Origin: Ectobius pallidus
Lineage: Eukaryota; Arthropoda; Insecta; Blattodea; Ectobiidae
Length of the DNA: 64,000 nt
Assembly: GCA_964059195.1 (NCBI GenBank)
Contig: CAXKWD010000005.1
Span: 39,695,825 to 39,759,824 of the forward strand
Reading direction: 5' to 3'
Part shown: positions 46,006 to 57,964 of the stretch, piece after piece
How positions within the stretch are numbered: the stretch's first letter is position 1
How the letters are laid out: each line of letters starts with the position of its first letter
Made by a program: the position numbers and the translations under genes
Notes under the pieces: generated by a model
The model's database searches: none
Told to the model about the DNA's origin: nothing
The model's input: only the letters and a program-made list of their open reading frames with translations

Positions 46006-46016
46006 TTCCTTTCTTT
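45960..46016 (+). repeat. (TTTC)n microsatellite
   Basis: About 13 units of TTTC with a few TTCC variants at the end. It is readable in three frames as Phe/Leu/Ser repeats, which explains two apparent reading frames nearby. Confidence 0.95.
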
Positions 46017-46545
46017 TTTTCCCCTCGCAAAACAGGGCAGCTTACTTCATCATACAACAACAAAATATAAGCCAACATTTTTTCACATCTTCGTTCACAA
46101 GAGAATCATTGCTTACCATAAATGCACCAGCATTTAATTGCTATATATTCCTTCTCATAGTCTACTGCTGGCGTGATGTTGGTGCCAGCAACATCAATGT
46201 TTCAATGTTTCTGGCTTGAATTGAAATTTACTCGATATTATCATTCATATTTTCACAAGCTTTTCATAAATACTAGTTCGTATGCATTATTCTTTACTAA
46301 AAGCGACTCATATAATGCATCTATACCGCATTTCGTACTGGTACGTACGGTTCATTGTTGTTCCGCGATTCAGGTGGCTGTGAGAATATGACGCCTTACG
46401 CCTCGGCCGCTATACTAAGTTCGTCCGCTAAAGCGTTATTTTGCGTACTTGATACATAAATAGCTATTGTCAATTGCATGATTTCCTTGGACAAATTTTT
46501 TTTTTGGCTGATGTGTACACCCACTCTAAATATGCACCCTCCGCC

Positions 46546-46547
46546 AT

Positions 46548-46584
<37 letters not shown>

Positions 46585-46590
46585 TATTTC
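46546..46590 (+). repeat. (TTA)n microsatellite
   Basis: About a dozen TTA/ATT units with two substitutions. Confidence 0.9.
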
Positions 46591-48589
46591 ACGGTAAAAG
46601 CATTGTACATAAAGATCGGTCCTGATGCCTTCAGTTTAGATACCAGTTAGTGTATAAAAATGTATAAAAATGTAATTGTCTATATAATTTATTCTTTTCT
46701 GTGTTAGCTTTTAACTCGTAGGCTATGGGAGAAAGATTGTGCAACATATTTTGCACCATTTATTAACCCTTTCACTCCCTTATCTGTGCCTAGTATTTTA
46801 AGGAAGTCATTCGAGCGTTGAACACTGACAATTTAATATTTTTTATTTGTTAATTTGTGGGAATATCGAACTATCGAGACTCGAAATACAAAGATTTCAC
46901 TGTCTATCACTTATGGGAATAGCCTCTATAACACAACTGGATATTGCATACATCTGAGACTGATGTTTTGCAACGACACGTGAGTGCTGTCTTGATGTTT
47001 ATGAGTGACTATACCGTGTAGGCTATACAAGAAATTACTTAAAGTTCTACGGTCTTACTAATAATCCAGTTGTAACATTTATACCAGGAATATACACAGC
47101 TGAGGAGAAAAATGTACTAATAATTCTTGCATAAGGCTGAATGTTTGCAACGCTTTACACATCCTGACCCCCTTGTATAAACTTGACGTAAATAATCAAG
47201 ATGGCCGATATCCGTAACAGCCGGTCGTAGTTGTCTGAGATTGAATTTTGAGGCTATGCATATTCTGAGCTACTTTTGCGGAATTATAAACATTGTTCCT
47301 TGTTTGCGGGACATATTTCCATACTTGTACCCATGATTACAGCTTTCTGAAAATAATATAATGAAATACTGAAACTAGATTTTCTCTCGGCAGGTGACGC
47401 ATTGCTGTTTGTTCACTCCTTCGACAGATGACGTTCCGCAGTCCTTCATAGCCAGGGGCTAGTAACGCCATGACCAGCGTGACGTGTTTGATGACGTTTC
47501 ATGTTCAAACCCGGTGTAACCCTTGGCAGTTATAACTGCGTTTATTGGTAATACGGCTTATGTAGAACGTGCGCGGAGAACAACCAAAAAACCGTTCAAC
47601 GCAAATATAAGCAGCTTTTATTAGTAAGGCTGCTAGTTATAAAGTTTTATGCGGGCTTCGAAGTTGTAGAAGGATTATAATTGTAGCTTACATACCCTGT
47701 ACTATCTCTCCATCTTTCACTTAAAATGTGAATCTTCACAGAAGATAAAATATATAACACATAGGCCTACCGTAAGAAGGAGATACGTTTTCAACTGCTA
47801 TACTAAAAAAGGAGTTCTAAAACATTAAAAGACTGAATTTCACACTACTCCACACACACACACATAATATGAATCCTCTAACAGGAGCAACAGTACGACA
47901 TTGAGATTAAGTGATACTGTCGTTTTCGTATCGTACTGTGAGTATTAGTGCTGCTCCTAAATGTTCAGTTACAGAAGGCAAGAAGTGGTTGGGTCAAGAA
48001 TGGTTTCTACTATTTTTTCAAATTGGAATTTTTTCTTTCTACTCTCAATGGACCAAGCTCAATATTAAACGAATGAACCGTAAAAATGAGAATGTGAAAG
48101 GAAATGGAGGGGAAGAGCGGGTTCAATTGGTCTAGATATCCTACGCGGATAATGAATATGTTACGCGTCGCTGCATGAATTGTTTATATGCTGTATCCTA
48201 CTCAAATTTCATTTAGAGTTTTCGTTTTTTATAAACAACCGGTCAAAAATCTATTTAACCAATTTAGCCACAGTGTAATTCCGATCATATTATATGCCTG
48301 CAGTATAATTTTTAATTTAGAAGATTATATATGTCGTAGGAAAATCGTAAATTTAGTATTTTTACCAAATTAAAATTATCCTGGGTAACATAATTTTGGG
48401 GCTTTCCATGAAAGTATGTGTTTTTAAGTAATTTCTTAGAGCTGTTTACGAATATGATATCAGATTTCCTGTAATACCCACGGTTTCTATATAGCCATCT
48501 GTATATAACCATCTGATATACCTAACCCATCTGTAACCGTACAATCATAATCGTTTTCGTCGTTATTACCATCTGATTCTGCAGACTGT

Positions 48590-49870
48590 GATGAAATTTC
48601 GATGCCCACAGTAGAGCTGAATACAGAGCTGTTTACCCAAAGTGGACTAAACAACTTAGTAAGAGATCTGGGTCTCTCGAATGAGTTCTCACAAATTTTG
48701 GGTTCTCGTTTAAAAGGAAAAAAGTCTGCTAGTTCCTGGTATAACATTTCTTGGTATTAAACAAGAGAAAGGGAGATTCCTAAGTATTTATCTGAAGAAT
48801 GTTTACCTAATAACATTGAAGGTGTAGTATCAAAATATGGAAAAACATACAACAAGAATGAATGGAGTTTATTTATTCCTGAAACCCCCAGATATCAAAG
48901 CTATACTCCTACACGTCACCAATAAGTAAGATTCGTTACTGGTAGGGTATTCTTACATTTTGAAAGTAAACTACGAAACCCTTGCAATGTATTAACGGCA
49001 ATTAAATATTGAGAGCACGACTGGGTAATATGTGGTGATCTAAAAGTTATATGAATATTTCTTGGACATATTTCAGGTTACACAAAATATCCTAGCGAAT
49101 ATTTTAAGTATATCTGTAAGAAATTCTCTTTCCTGTCTGACGGTAAATTGAAAGAAGGAATCTTTGTGGGATCACTGATTAGAAACCTTATGACAGACGA
49201 ACTATTTGAGAATTTGATGACCTGTGTGGAAAGACTAGCTTAGATAGAATTTAATAATGTAAAACGTAAAGTAAAGTGTTCCCTATACAGTTCATGGAGG
49301 CCCAGAGGGTTTCAGAAGGTTGAGCTCCCAGATTTTAGATATGCGGCACATGAAGGTGATAAGGTTGTCAGCCTTACGCACCGGCCACCTTTACCTCCAG
49401 AATTCTGTTAGAGGCTGAGTCGACCCCAGGACCATAATGCCACCAGAAGGATTAGGCCAGTTGAAAAACTCCAACGACCTCATCGGGGATCGCGATCTTC
49501 CGGTTTGTAACACAGCGCCTCAACCATTGCGATATGGCGTATCGCGATTCAATAATGCAATAAAGGGGTTTTCGGAGAACATGAAGCACCCAGATTACAA
49601 GAAATTCGTGGGAGATATGTTGATGACTATGAAAAGTTTAGCTTCTGATACATCAAATTGCATTTCTTTCTTAATCATATCGACTTTTCCCCTGAAAACT
49701 TGGGAGATTATACTGAAGAACATTTACAAGAGAGGGTTCCACCAAGACATGAAGGTGATAGGAAGGCATTAATCAGGGCGATAGAATTCTATGATGTTCG
49801 GTGACTACTGTATGTCTATGAAGAGGGACAATCTGGATCGCACTTCTGCAGAAAAAAAGGAAGCTAGTTT
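48590..49870 (+). pseudogene. Pseudogene of a multicopy animal protein family (unknown function)
   Basis: Read across frameshifts it gives SADCDEISMPTVELNTELFT, then QSGLNNLVRDLGLSNEFSQI and LGSRLKGKKSASSWYNISWY. Then come EWSLFIPETPRYQSY, AILLHVTNK, EHDWVICGDLKVI, SGYTKYPSEYFKYICKKFSF, LKEGIFVGSLIRNLM, DELFENLMTCVERLA, HPDYKKFVGDMLMTMKSLAS, GFHQDMKVIGR and GDYCMSMKRDNLD. I recognise this series (a CGDLKV block, a GYTK block, a FHQD block, a DYC block) as a protein present in many copies in arthropod and other invertebrate genomes, with no function I can state. Its high copy number suggests carriage by a transposon, but no terminal repeats were found. A SINE interrupts it at 49260-49546. Confidence 0.65.
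49260..49546 (-). mobile_element. SINE-like insertion with 11-bp target duplication
   Basis: The host pseudogene codes for EFNNV just before 49260 and again for FNNA just after 49546, because ATTTAATAATG (49249-49259) is repeated as ATTCAATAATG (49547-49557). Between them lies 287 bp of unrelated sequence. On the minus strand it starts with a tRNA-like CAATGGTTGAGGCGCTGTG and GATCGCGATCCCCGATG. An A and B box are plausible but not perfect. The insertion is well supported, the SINE class less so. Confidence 0.7.
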
Positions 49871-49879
49871 AAGTCATGA

Positions 49880-52470
49880 AACGTGTATCCTAACTTGCCT
49901 TGTGCCAAAATAAATTTTATATGTTGACAAACAAAGTAATAATTAAACTTCTCTCTAGATCGATTCCATTTTAAAATAGTCATAGTTACTTTTCTGCACC
50001 CTCTATAAAAGATATTATAGGCTGTTGTCGTACTAGTCTTAATTCGAATGTAAGCCAATGTTATGTGGAGAAAAGGTAATATTTTAATATAAAGTGAAGA
50101 AACCGTATCCGCATTTCATATGCTATTAAAGAACATTAATTACAAAATTAAATTAATTTCGCTGAACTAGTAGCCTATGTAAAGCAGATCTGATCTCAAA
50201 TACTGCTACTAATGTTGCGTTTGATACAAACGACCAAGTTAAATGTTAATCTTGAAAACAGAAAGAAAATACAGCTTTACAAACGAGTAGCTTATAGCTA
50301 CAATATTTCGTTATCGGATAGAAGCCTATAGGCTCGGAATTGGAAGCAAATATGCCATGAAAGGAAGTGTTTGTTTTGTTTCGGATCTTCCATATAACAT
50401 GACTAAACGTTAAAAACTTATATTTACTAAAATATCTTGGCGTACCCCCATTGAATTCCACTCTGTTGAATATCACTGAGCTAAATCATAAAAGTCTCTT
50501 AATACCTTCGTCTCTGACTAAAAGTTGTCAGAATCTCGATAGCGATTCGTAAGACAAAACTCGATTTCTTTGTGTAGACCTATATATAGAATTTCTGAAA
50601 CTTTTTTCTCGATCACTTAAGGAATAGTAGATATTTCCTTGAAGCACAGAAAACGTCGTCGAAAAATAGGACAGCTTATTCTCTTTGACACAAGTTTACA
50701 CTGGCAATGAAAATAAGAGAGGATAGAGTTACAATGGTGGTAGTGAAACTGAATTACAGGGAACTTATGCATGAGGGGTACTCCTGTTCTGCTTCATTGC
50801 ATTTTTGTCGTAAAAAAGGGATCAACTCGATACTAACATGTTTTGGCAAGGAGCCTGATACCATCCATTGAACTGATACATACTAGCACTTCATTCTCAA
50901 CGTCTGTAAAGTTGTCTCCTTTTATCCATGACCTTCTTTATAAACTCTGAAAGTCTGCATGTTTGCATTGTTGAATTTTTTTTTACCTTAAGAGTAGAGG
51001 AGTTACAAAAATTATAGTTCCTCGTACATATAGGAAGAAGCTTCAAGAATCCCAATTTCACTGTGCCGTCAAAGAAACTTCAAAGGAAAACGATTTGTGA
51101 CTGATATAAGGAAATCTTATTTTTACTCAAAGTAATCTGCTTTTATTGCAAGGAGGGGAGTGGGAGGGAAGCACTTACAGCTTACGGAAAAGAAGATACT
51201 ATAAGCTAAAGTAACAGTAATTCCTGTTTATTGCGATTTCTGGATGGGTGAAGATTCCTCACAATAAAATTATTTTCTATTCCGTTTCTCAATAAGGCAA
51301 ATGAACAATAGTGTGTAGTATATTAATAACTGGAATCAGATAGAACCTTTGCCATAGTGGTGACTCCGACATGATATGAACACGCAACCTAGAATAGTTC
51401 AAGGATGTACCAGAGTTAGAAATTGAACTGGCAGTGCTACTTTGATTCGCCCTCTCATCGCGATGAAATTACATCCGAGGTCTAAATTTAACACTGCCTT
51501 GTAATTTCCGAGTTTTCATTTTCCTTATGTATAGACTACAACAGGTCACTTTTCATGGATCAGTTTATTATTTAAACAGAACTAACTACATTACAAGTAA
51601 TATAAAATTCTTGGTATCCATCATCGGTTTCTTCCAGTAATCCTGTTTGCTCCGAGAGCGAACTTGGTAAACTTCATAAATGTTCGTACTGTACTAAATG
51701 TATATCTACAAGGAATTTACGACTGAAGTTGAGTCAAGTGATTTTATGACATCCGAAAGTTTCCACATAATGCATGCTCGGGTACGATCACTCTATGAAT
51801 TGCATTTAACTAAAGAGTTGAGTTTCTTCTTCAACTTCCAATAAAAAACCAATAACTGATGTGAACGGCTGTAAACTTCCTGTAAGATGAACTCTCTGGT
51901 CGTTAAAGCTACATATTTGTAACCCTGTTAAACGAATAATATTTTTCTTTGAAAACAAGAAGGTACACAATAAAATACCAATGCAATTCCAAGCTATTTA
52001 GTGACATGATTCCCTCACTGATACCTTAATCATTAAGGAAACTCATTTCCGTAGAGGGCTTCTACTAATATTATATCTTTTGTTCAACCATACTATAATA
52101 CGCGTATTATATTTGATGTATAAGTACCATAACGATACTAATATTAAAGTACAGAATATAATTATAACACTGTTATCCAACTATTAATATCGAAAATGGA
52201 ACACTATTCAAGCCTTGAAAGCAACTATTCAAAGTGCATAGTAAACCATCTGTTTTTGAAACAAACCAATTCTGTTCATGTTAATACTGAATTGAGTTTA
52301 TTAAATGCCATTAATTGCACTTTATTATCCTCTATAAAATTCTATTTCTAATTAGTGCATGGAGGTGAATTCCCAGAAAACAAATTGCCATCATCAAGTC
52401 TAATTAGATTAAACAGCTTACTTACTTACTCTATGGGAATAGAATATTCCTAAGCAAGCTACAGGAATGT
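49880..52470. other. AT-rich stretch without a recognised gene
   Basis: Nothing recognisable on either strand. Confidence 0.4.
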
Positions 52471-52474
52471 TATC

Positions 52475-52735
52475 TATTTTTTGGTACCCGAAGGTTCATT
52501 GCCGCGCTTACCTGAACCCACCATTCAAGTGCTAACTCCATCTAACCATCCCTCTCAAATCCTCCTCCTCTTAAATCCATCCTAATATTGTCCTCCCACC
52601 TACGTCTAGGTCTTCCAAGTGGTCTTTTTCCTTCGGGTCTCCCAGTGAGATAAGTCTTTCCTCCCCATGCGCACAACATGTCCAGCCCATTCCATCCTCC
52701 GTGATTTAATTTCCCTTACTATTTCCCGTGACGAG
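52475..52735 (-). pseudogene. LINE C-terminal tail, second copy
   Basis: On the minus strand it encodes REIKSRRMEWAGHVVRMGRK and, across frameshifts, the PRRRWED-type tail up to AMNLRVP, followed by the text AAAAAATAGATAAC. It matches the last 240 bp of the LINE remnant at 22880-23930 at the DNA level, for example CTAGACGTAGGTGGGA and GTAAGCGCGGCAATGAACCT. It is 5'-truncated to about 260 bp. Confidence 0.85.
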
Positions 52736-53225
52736 TACAATTAATAATAATTTAATTAAATTTCCTATTGTAATTGTTGCTTCAACTCTATGTCTCAAGC
52801 CTAGTAATGAGTGAATGAAAATCTGTATGTAAGTATAAAGGTTAGGGTGTATTTGAGTATTCCTGGATCTAATGAAACACTTTTAATATGTTATCAATAT
52901 TTTGCCATTTTAAACAGTAATTTGTTCGTATTTATTCTAATATGTATATATTTTGTAATTTTCGAAGATAATAATATATTAGTTCCGAAACAATATTCAG
53001 TTCAGTTTGGAGAAAAAAAACTATTGTAGGAATTTTGGCATTGAAGGTCGCCCATATGATATTTTCTAGAGGGGGAAATTTTTTAAAGCAATTAAGTTTT
53101 TGTCACTTTAACTTCTTGGGCCACTTTGTAACGTTATATTAGTAATATAATAAGTGCAACAATGACAGAACAACAAATTATTTCGGGAGGGTCGAAAGTG
53201 CTTTGGGGTTTGGGGATATGGAACG

Positions 53226-53243
53226 CCCCCCAAGAAAGGGGGG
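53226..53243. other. Perfect GC hairpin at the edge of the 143-bp array
   Basis: Six C, then AAGAAA, then six G, directly followed by another self-complementary GGGG...CCCCC block up to 53258. The hairpin abuts the first repeat unit of the array. Confidence 0.8.
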
Positions 53244-53261
53244 TCGGGGTCCGCCCCCGAA

Positions 53262-54100
53262 ATATTTTTAAATATTGAACTAACGAAAATCACATTTTAT
53301 GGTATTTTAACCTAAAAATTAGTTAGCTAATTTGTTTACCATAGCTTAAGACATGCCAACTCAAACAATCATTACCTAAGTTGGGAGTCCAACCCCGGAA
53401 AATTTTTAAATATTGAACTCATGAAAATTACATTTTACGTTATTTCAGCACTGAAACAATAGTTATAAAATATGTTTACCATAATTTAAGACATGCCAAC
53501 ATAAACAAGAAATCATTCCTAAGTCGGAAGTCCACCCTCGGAAGATTTTTAAATATTGAACTAACGAAAATAATATTTTATGCTATTTTAACATTGAAAC
53601 AAGAGTTAGAAAATTTGTTTACCATACCTTAAGACATGCCAACTCAAACAATTAATCATTACCTAAGTTGGGAGTCCAACCCCGGAAAATGTTAAATATT
53701 GATCTAATGAAAATCACATTTTACGCTATTTTAGCTCCGAAAAGCTAGTTAGAAAATTTGTTTACCATACTCTAAGACATGCCAAAGTAAACAATAAATC
53801 ATTACCTAAGTTGGGAGTCCACCCCCGGAAAATTTTTAAATATTGAACTAACGAAATTCACAATTTACGCTACTTTAGCACTGAAAAGCTAGTTAGCAAA
53901 TTTCTTTACCATACTTTAAGACATGCCAACGTAAACAAGAAGTCATTCCTAAGTCGGGAGTCCACCCCAGGAAAATGTTTAAATATTGAACTATTGAAAA
54001 TCACATTTTAAGCTATTTTAGCACTGAAAAACTAGTTACCAAATTTGTTTACCATATTCTAAGACATGCCAACGTCAACAAGAAATCGTTATCTAAGTTA
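53262..54100. repeat. Tandem array, ~143-bp unit, six copies
   Basis: AAATATTGAAC or a close variant starts units at 53270, 53408, 53551, 53694, 53838 and 53981 (steps 138, 143, 143, 144, 143). Each unit also has TTAGTTAG- or GTTAGAAAATTTG-type text, GTTTACCATA, TAAGACATGCCAAC and GTCCACCCCCGGAAAATTTT. The last unit decays near 54100. The array lies between two GC-rich blocks (53187-53260 and 54283-54390). No coding potential. Confidence 0.92.
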
Positions 54101-54109
54101 TTATACTTA

Positions 54110-56120
54110 TTACTATTTATAAGAAAAGTTAAATAACACATGGAACAATGGAAATAGTAGCCTACTCATTATGTTATGAAAACAAAATAATTGCTATATC
54201 ATATTTGACACACCAACAAAAGTTGTTTAATTTAATAATTTTTTTAAATACAAAAAAATTATTTTAGGTTTTGAGTTTTACGGGCCCGGACCCCCTGGGC
54301 CCCCTTTCCTAATCCACTGTGGATTCTGCTTCCACGTTGTCGATTTGGTTAAAATTCCGCGGCCCCCCCTTGTCCCCGGGTATGGGCGCCCATGTTGGCA
54401 TTATGACTTCAGTAGTTGTTGTAGTCTGTTTCCTGTAATTTGATTGAATGATTTTCAGGTTTTCATAAGGGAATTATGGGTGCCAGTTATAAAGATTCAG
54501 CAGTGGCGTTTACAGATTTAGTTAAAAATTGTCGAAACCAAATCTACATTCAAAACCGTATGTACTAGCTTCCAACATACGTAGTTAGTGACCCATAAGG
54601 GGCACAATGTACAATGTTAAAATAATCCCTACAGTTATTGTAATATACTACATTAATTTTGTGTTACTTAAGTTTTCCTGTTATTAATAAATCAATGCGG
54701 CCCGCTAGTCTTTCACCAAAAAGAAAATGGCCCTTTGGTTAAAAAAAGGTTGAAAAACACTGCCTTACACGTATGTAAAAACTTAGTATTCGCTTTCAAA
54801 AGTGTAATTCATTTACCAGTTTGTGGCAGCTCGGCTGCTGATTGGCTGTCTTGGAGAACATCGAACATCGGAAAATATGACACAGATGTTATACAATTCA
54901 TTATAAGCTAAAATAAATCTATTGTTGCAACTGTACAATGCTAGAAGGAATTTATAGGAATCGGTGAAGTATGAAAATCAACATTGATGGTGGCAAAGCG
55001 GATGACTAATTAATTGACATACTTGTTAGGGCTCACTCTGTGCAGCTGCAATTGTAACAAACTGCAGAACATGTTGGATTTAATTAAACAGGAAAGTAGG
55101 GGTGGGGATGCCATATCTTGTTACCTGTGAGATTAACCCACAGCCATGTCGCGTCATCTCGAATTTAATCAACCAGCGATTAGCGAACGACGCTCTTGCT
55201 GAAGTATCCACTGTTGCTTCGCCAATGCGACGCCTTTACACAAACATAGCATAGAAACAACTATTTAGTCGTTCAGTATTCTATTAAGGTTTCCTAGACA
55301 CTCCTATGGTAAGATTGCCAACAGCGTCACTACTAGAAAACAGTATGAATATTTTACTAACAAAGTATAATATATACAGATATATAAAACAGGAAATAAT
55401 CCTAAGCAACTTATACTCCTCTCTTTTCCGTTCACTATGATATTATTATTACTATAATTATTATTATTATTATTATTATTACAGAATGAAATGCATTGTT
55501 TTCGATCTTAAAATTATATGTGAATATCTATGCTTAGTAATAGATCAACATTTAAGATGGACATGTAAACTACGATTCATGCGATATTAAGAAAACCATT
55601 TATTATTTCCTCTGCCCATACCATAGGTAGTGGAATTATTGTGTTCGATCCAGAATACATGTTTTGAAGTCCTCTGAATTAAAGATACTATTTTATGAAA
55701 CATTTCTATGTGTGTCTGTGTATGTCAGTGCGTCGTATGAACAGCCTAGCTCCAGAACGAAAAATAATATGAAAACAAAGTTTTATATTTAAGTTAGGTA
55801 CCTTCTGTGGATGTGACACGAAGTTTGGCGACAACTTTTTCTTACTTTTACTACCGCTTCACGTAAAAAAAATTTCGTTTTTCGCAATTTATTCTCGAAA
55901 ACGGGTGTAACGATTTTGCTTAAATTTTGTACATGTGATACTTATACAAGGAGATAAAACTTTTATTAGAAACATTTTTCGCGAAAATTCTCTGAAGGCT
56001 AGTTATAAGCATTGGCGGCTCGCACATATTCAGTGACTAGTGCCAATACCAGAGATAAGAAATAGCTAATCCTGGTCATGGTTCAGTGGTACGAAAGGAT
56101 TAGGCACTAAGTTGAGAATA
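54110..56120. other. No gene; hAT-like end at 54690-54762
   Basis: A GC-rich block (54283-54390) is followed by AT-rich DNA. GGCCCTTTGGTTAAAAAAAG followed by GTTGAAAAACACTG at about 54725-54762 resembles the terminal sequence of hAT elements, but I found no matching partner end or 8-bp duplication. A (TTA) run lies at 55441-55482. Confidence 0.35.
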
Positions 56121-56125
56121 AAGTA

Positions 56126-56532
56126 TAGTCTGGTTCATTGCATGGCCAGGCGGCTTCCTTTCGTTAGGAGGAAAAGTTTGCCGACAGCTCAACCTATGTT
56201 CTTTATTTTTACAGCACCAATCAGCTAGTTACCCCAGCCAATCAAAATCTAAGAATGTCCTGCGACAGATATGACAGCTACTCGTCAACTCCACGTGGAG
56301 TGGAACGCGAGGTTGCAAGATCTAGTTACAATAAACGATAACACGTGTGAATTGATTAAAGTGAGGGAAGAACTGAGGTCAGTGATAATAATGAGAGAAT
56401 ATTGCAACGTTGCTTTTGTTTTGGAAAGCAGAAACCAAGGCCGATATAGTCAGATCAATTAACATAAAGAAACACAGACTTAATGGTTTATCTCTTTGAA
56501 GCCGCCTGGCCATCCAATGAATAACTGGACTA
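56126..56532. mobile_element. ~407-bp inverted-repeat element with TA flanks
   Basis: The left end is TAGTCTGGTTCATTGCATGG, continuing CCAGGCGGCTTC. The right end is GAAGCCGCCTGGCCATCCAA, continuing TGAATAACTGGACTA. The arms match over about 35 bp with small gaps, and TA lies outside both. The inner 63-residue frame (56271-56462) has no known family. Probably a MITE of a TA-targeting superfamily. Its outermost bases (TAGTC...) resemble those of the long-arm element at 9348. Confidence 0.7.
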
Positions 56533-56539
56533 TACACTA

Positions 56540-57040
56540 TTACATAATTATTTTAATGATAGAGCTCAACGATACCCAACAACATGATTTTAAACACTTT
56601 GCAGAAAGGAGGCTCATAAGATTACTACAATATACACGGTTTTCATGATTTTCAGTTGGTAGAGCATCAGTACGGATAGCGAGTCCCGGTGTCAAATGAA
56701 TCTTTCTCCTATTATTCTCATGTAATGTCAACAGAAATAATAATAATAAGAAACAAAAATATATATTTTCATCTTGTATTGATCAGTTTATAGAATTAAA
56801 ATATTGTAAGATTTTGTTCTAATATAAATGCAACAATTAAAAGCAAACATTTACTTATTCCATTCTGTACTGATAAATTGGATAGTTCCGACAAGTTGGA
56901 TGGTGCATGAAGGCCTCGGGTAGTGTCTGGCCCTACTTTCTATTAGAATCTGGAAGGAATAGCTTCAACATAGCGCGCACCCCATTATATTCTTTTGGGA
57001 AGTAGTGCCGGGCACTATGCCGCAAGCGTTTTGTGTAATG
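56540..57040. other. No gene; decayed tRNA-like sequence
   Basis: At about 56650-56720 TTTTCAGTTGGTAGAGCATC and TCTTTCTCCTATTATTCTCA repeat the D arm and the downstream part of the tRNA-like sequence at 33338, with the T arm damaged. Confidence 0.45.
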
Positions 57041-57043
57041 TTA

Positions 57044-57792
57044 TGCCGCATTCACATAGAAAATTAACCGTAAACTTAAGAAAATAAAACGTAACGAAAA
57101 CTTTAACACGGCATTGACCATTCAAGACAAAAACTTAACGTTGGTAACAACAAATTACAACTGAAAACGTGAACAGCTGATAAAATGGCTGCCACAGACG
57201 AAAATACTTTCATATTTCTATTAAACACGTGTAGGCCTTTAAAAATTGAAAGCATAGAGGTGTATGTAGACATATAGAAATTAATACCACATTATATGGA
57301 CTGTATTTATTACTGCAGTTCCATTTCTTGGGAAACTAATTTTTATTTTTATTTAATGTATAATGTAATACAACCCCAAAGAGCAAAGCTCGTGCGAGGG
57401 GTGACATAATACATTGGTTCAAAGGAACAAAAATTAATTAATGCCCATATATTTTCCTTCAATGCCGCATCTTTGTATAATGGATGGCTTTTATCATGCA
57501 GACAGGGATAGGATACAACGTTACGAGTTTCTCATTCATAGACGCCATCTCTTAGCTACTTCCACTTCCGGCTCCTGTTCTGTGGAGTTGAGAGCTCTGA
57601 TTGGTTGTATAGTTGTTTTTCGCATAAACTTAACGCGAAAGCTTGGGGTTTGCAAGGTTCTAAGTTAACGATTAATTTTACGTTTTGTTTAAAGTTTGCG
57701 TGATGCACTGTGAATGGTCCCATTGAAAAACAACGCCCTGAACTTTTAAGTTTACGTTACGTTTACGGTTAATTTTCTAAGTGAATGCGGCA
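57044..57792. mobile_element. 749-bp PIF/Harbinger-type MITE with TTA target duplication
   Basis: The left end TGCCGCATTCACATAGAAAA (continuing TTAACCGTAAACTTA) is the inverted repeat of the right end, which finishes TTTTCTAAGTGAATGCGGCA. TTA flanks both ends (57041-57043 and 57793-57795). A 3-bp TTA/TAA duplication is characteristic of PIF/Harbinger elements. No transposase frame is present. The interior includes the dispersed repeat also seen at 13745-13850, either a nested insertion or a shared module. Confidence 0.82.
57340..57440 (+). repeat. Dispersed repeat, copy 2
   Basis: TACAACCCCAAAGAGCAAAG, followed by CTCGTGCGAGGGGTGACAT and ACATTGGTT, matches 13745-13850. It is contained in the 749-bp inverted-repeat element. 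Confidence 0.7.
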
Positions 57793-57964
57793 TTACAGTG
57801 CTCTCGAATCTCGTTAACCTGGTGGCAGCTTTACGAAATATTTCCATGGGTTATTTGTGTTCTCTATAGTTGTGGCGCAGTAAATATAAAATCTTCTCTT
57901 CTTATTTTTGTCTTGGTAGTGCCGTGGCACGGCAGGTTCAGGTTGAAACAACTGCAATACGGCC

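Larger units (their letters stand above)
45015..48590. other. AT-rich stretch without a recognised gene
   Basis: No supported gene. It holds a (TTTC) run at 45960-46016, a (TTA/ATT) run at 46546-46588 and a short CA run near 47850. A TAGGCCTA palindrome is at 47762. Peptides over the TTTC run are artefacts of the repeat. Confidence 0.5.

Noticed and set aside
45925..46219. Phe/Leu/Ser-rich proteins
   Set aside because: Translations of a (TTTC) microsatellite in different frames.
53108..53293. Proline-rich 61-residue protein on the minus strand
   Set aside because: It spans the GC hairpin and array edge; no family match or expression signal.
53262..54100. CRISPR-like array
   Set aside because: Units are contiguous 143-bp tandem repeats with no spacers, and the genome is eukaryotic.
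54511..54762. hAT MITE bounded by CAGTGGCG and AAACACTG
   Set aside because: Ends do not pair beyond five bases and the 8-bp flanks differ.
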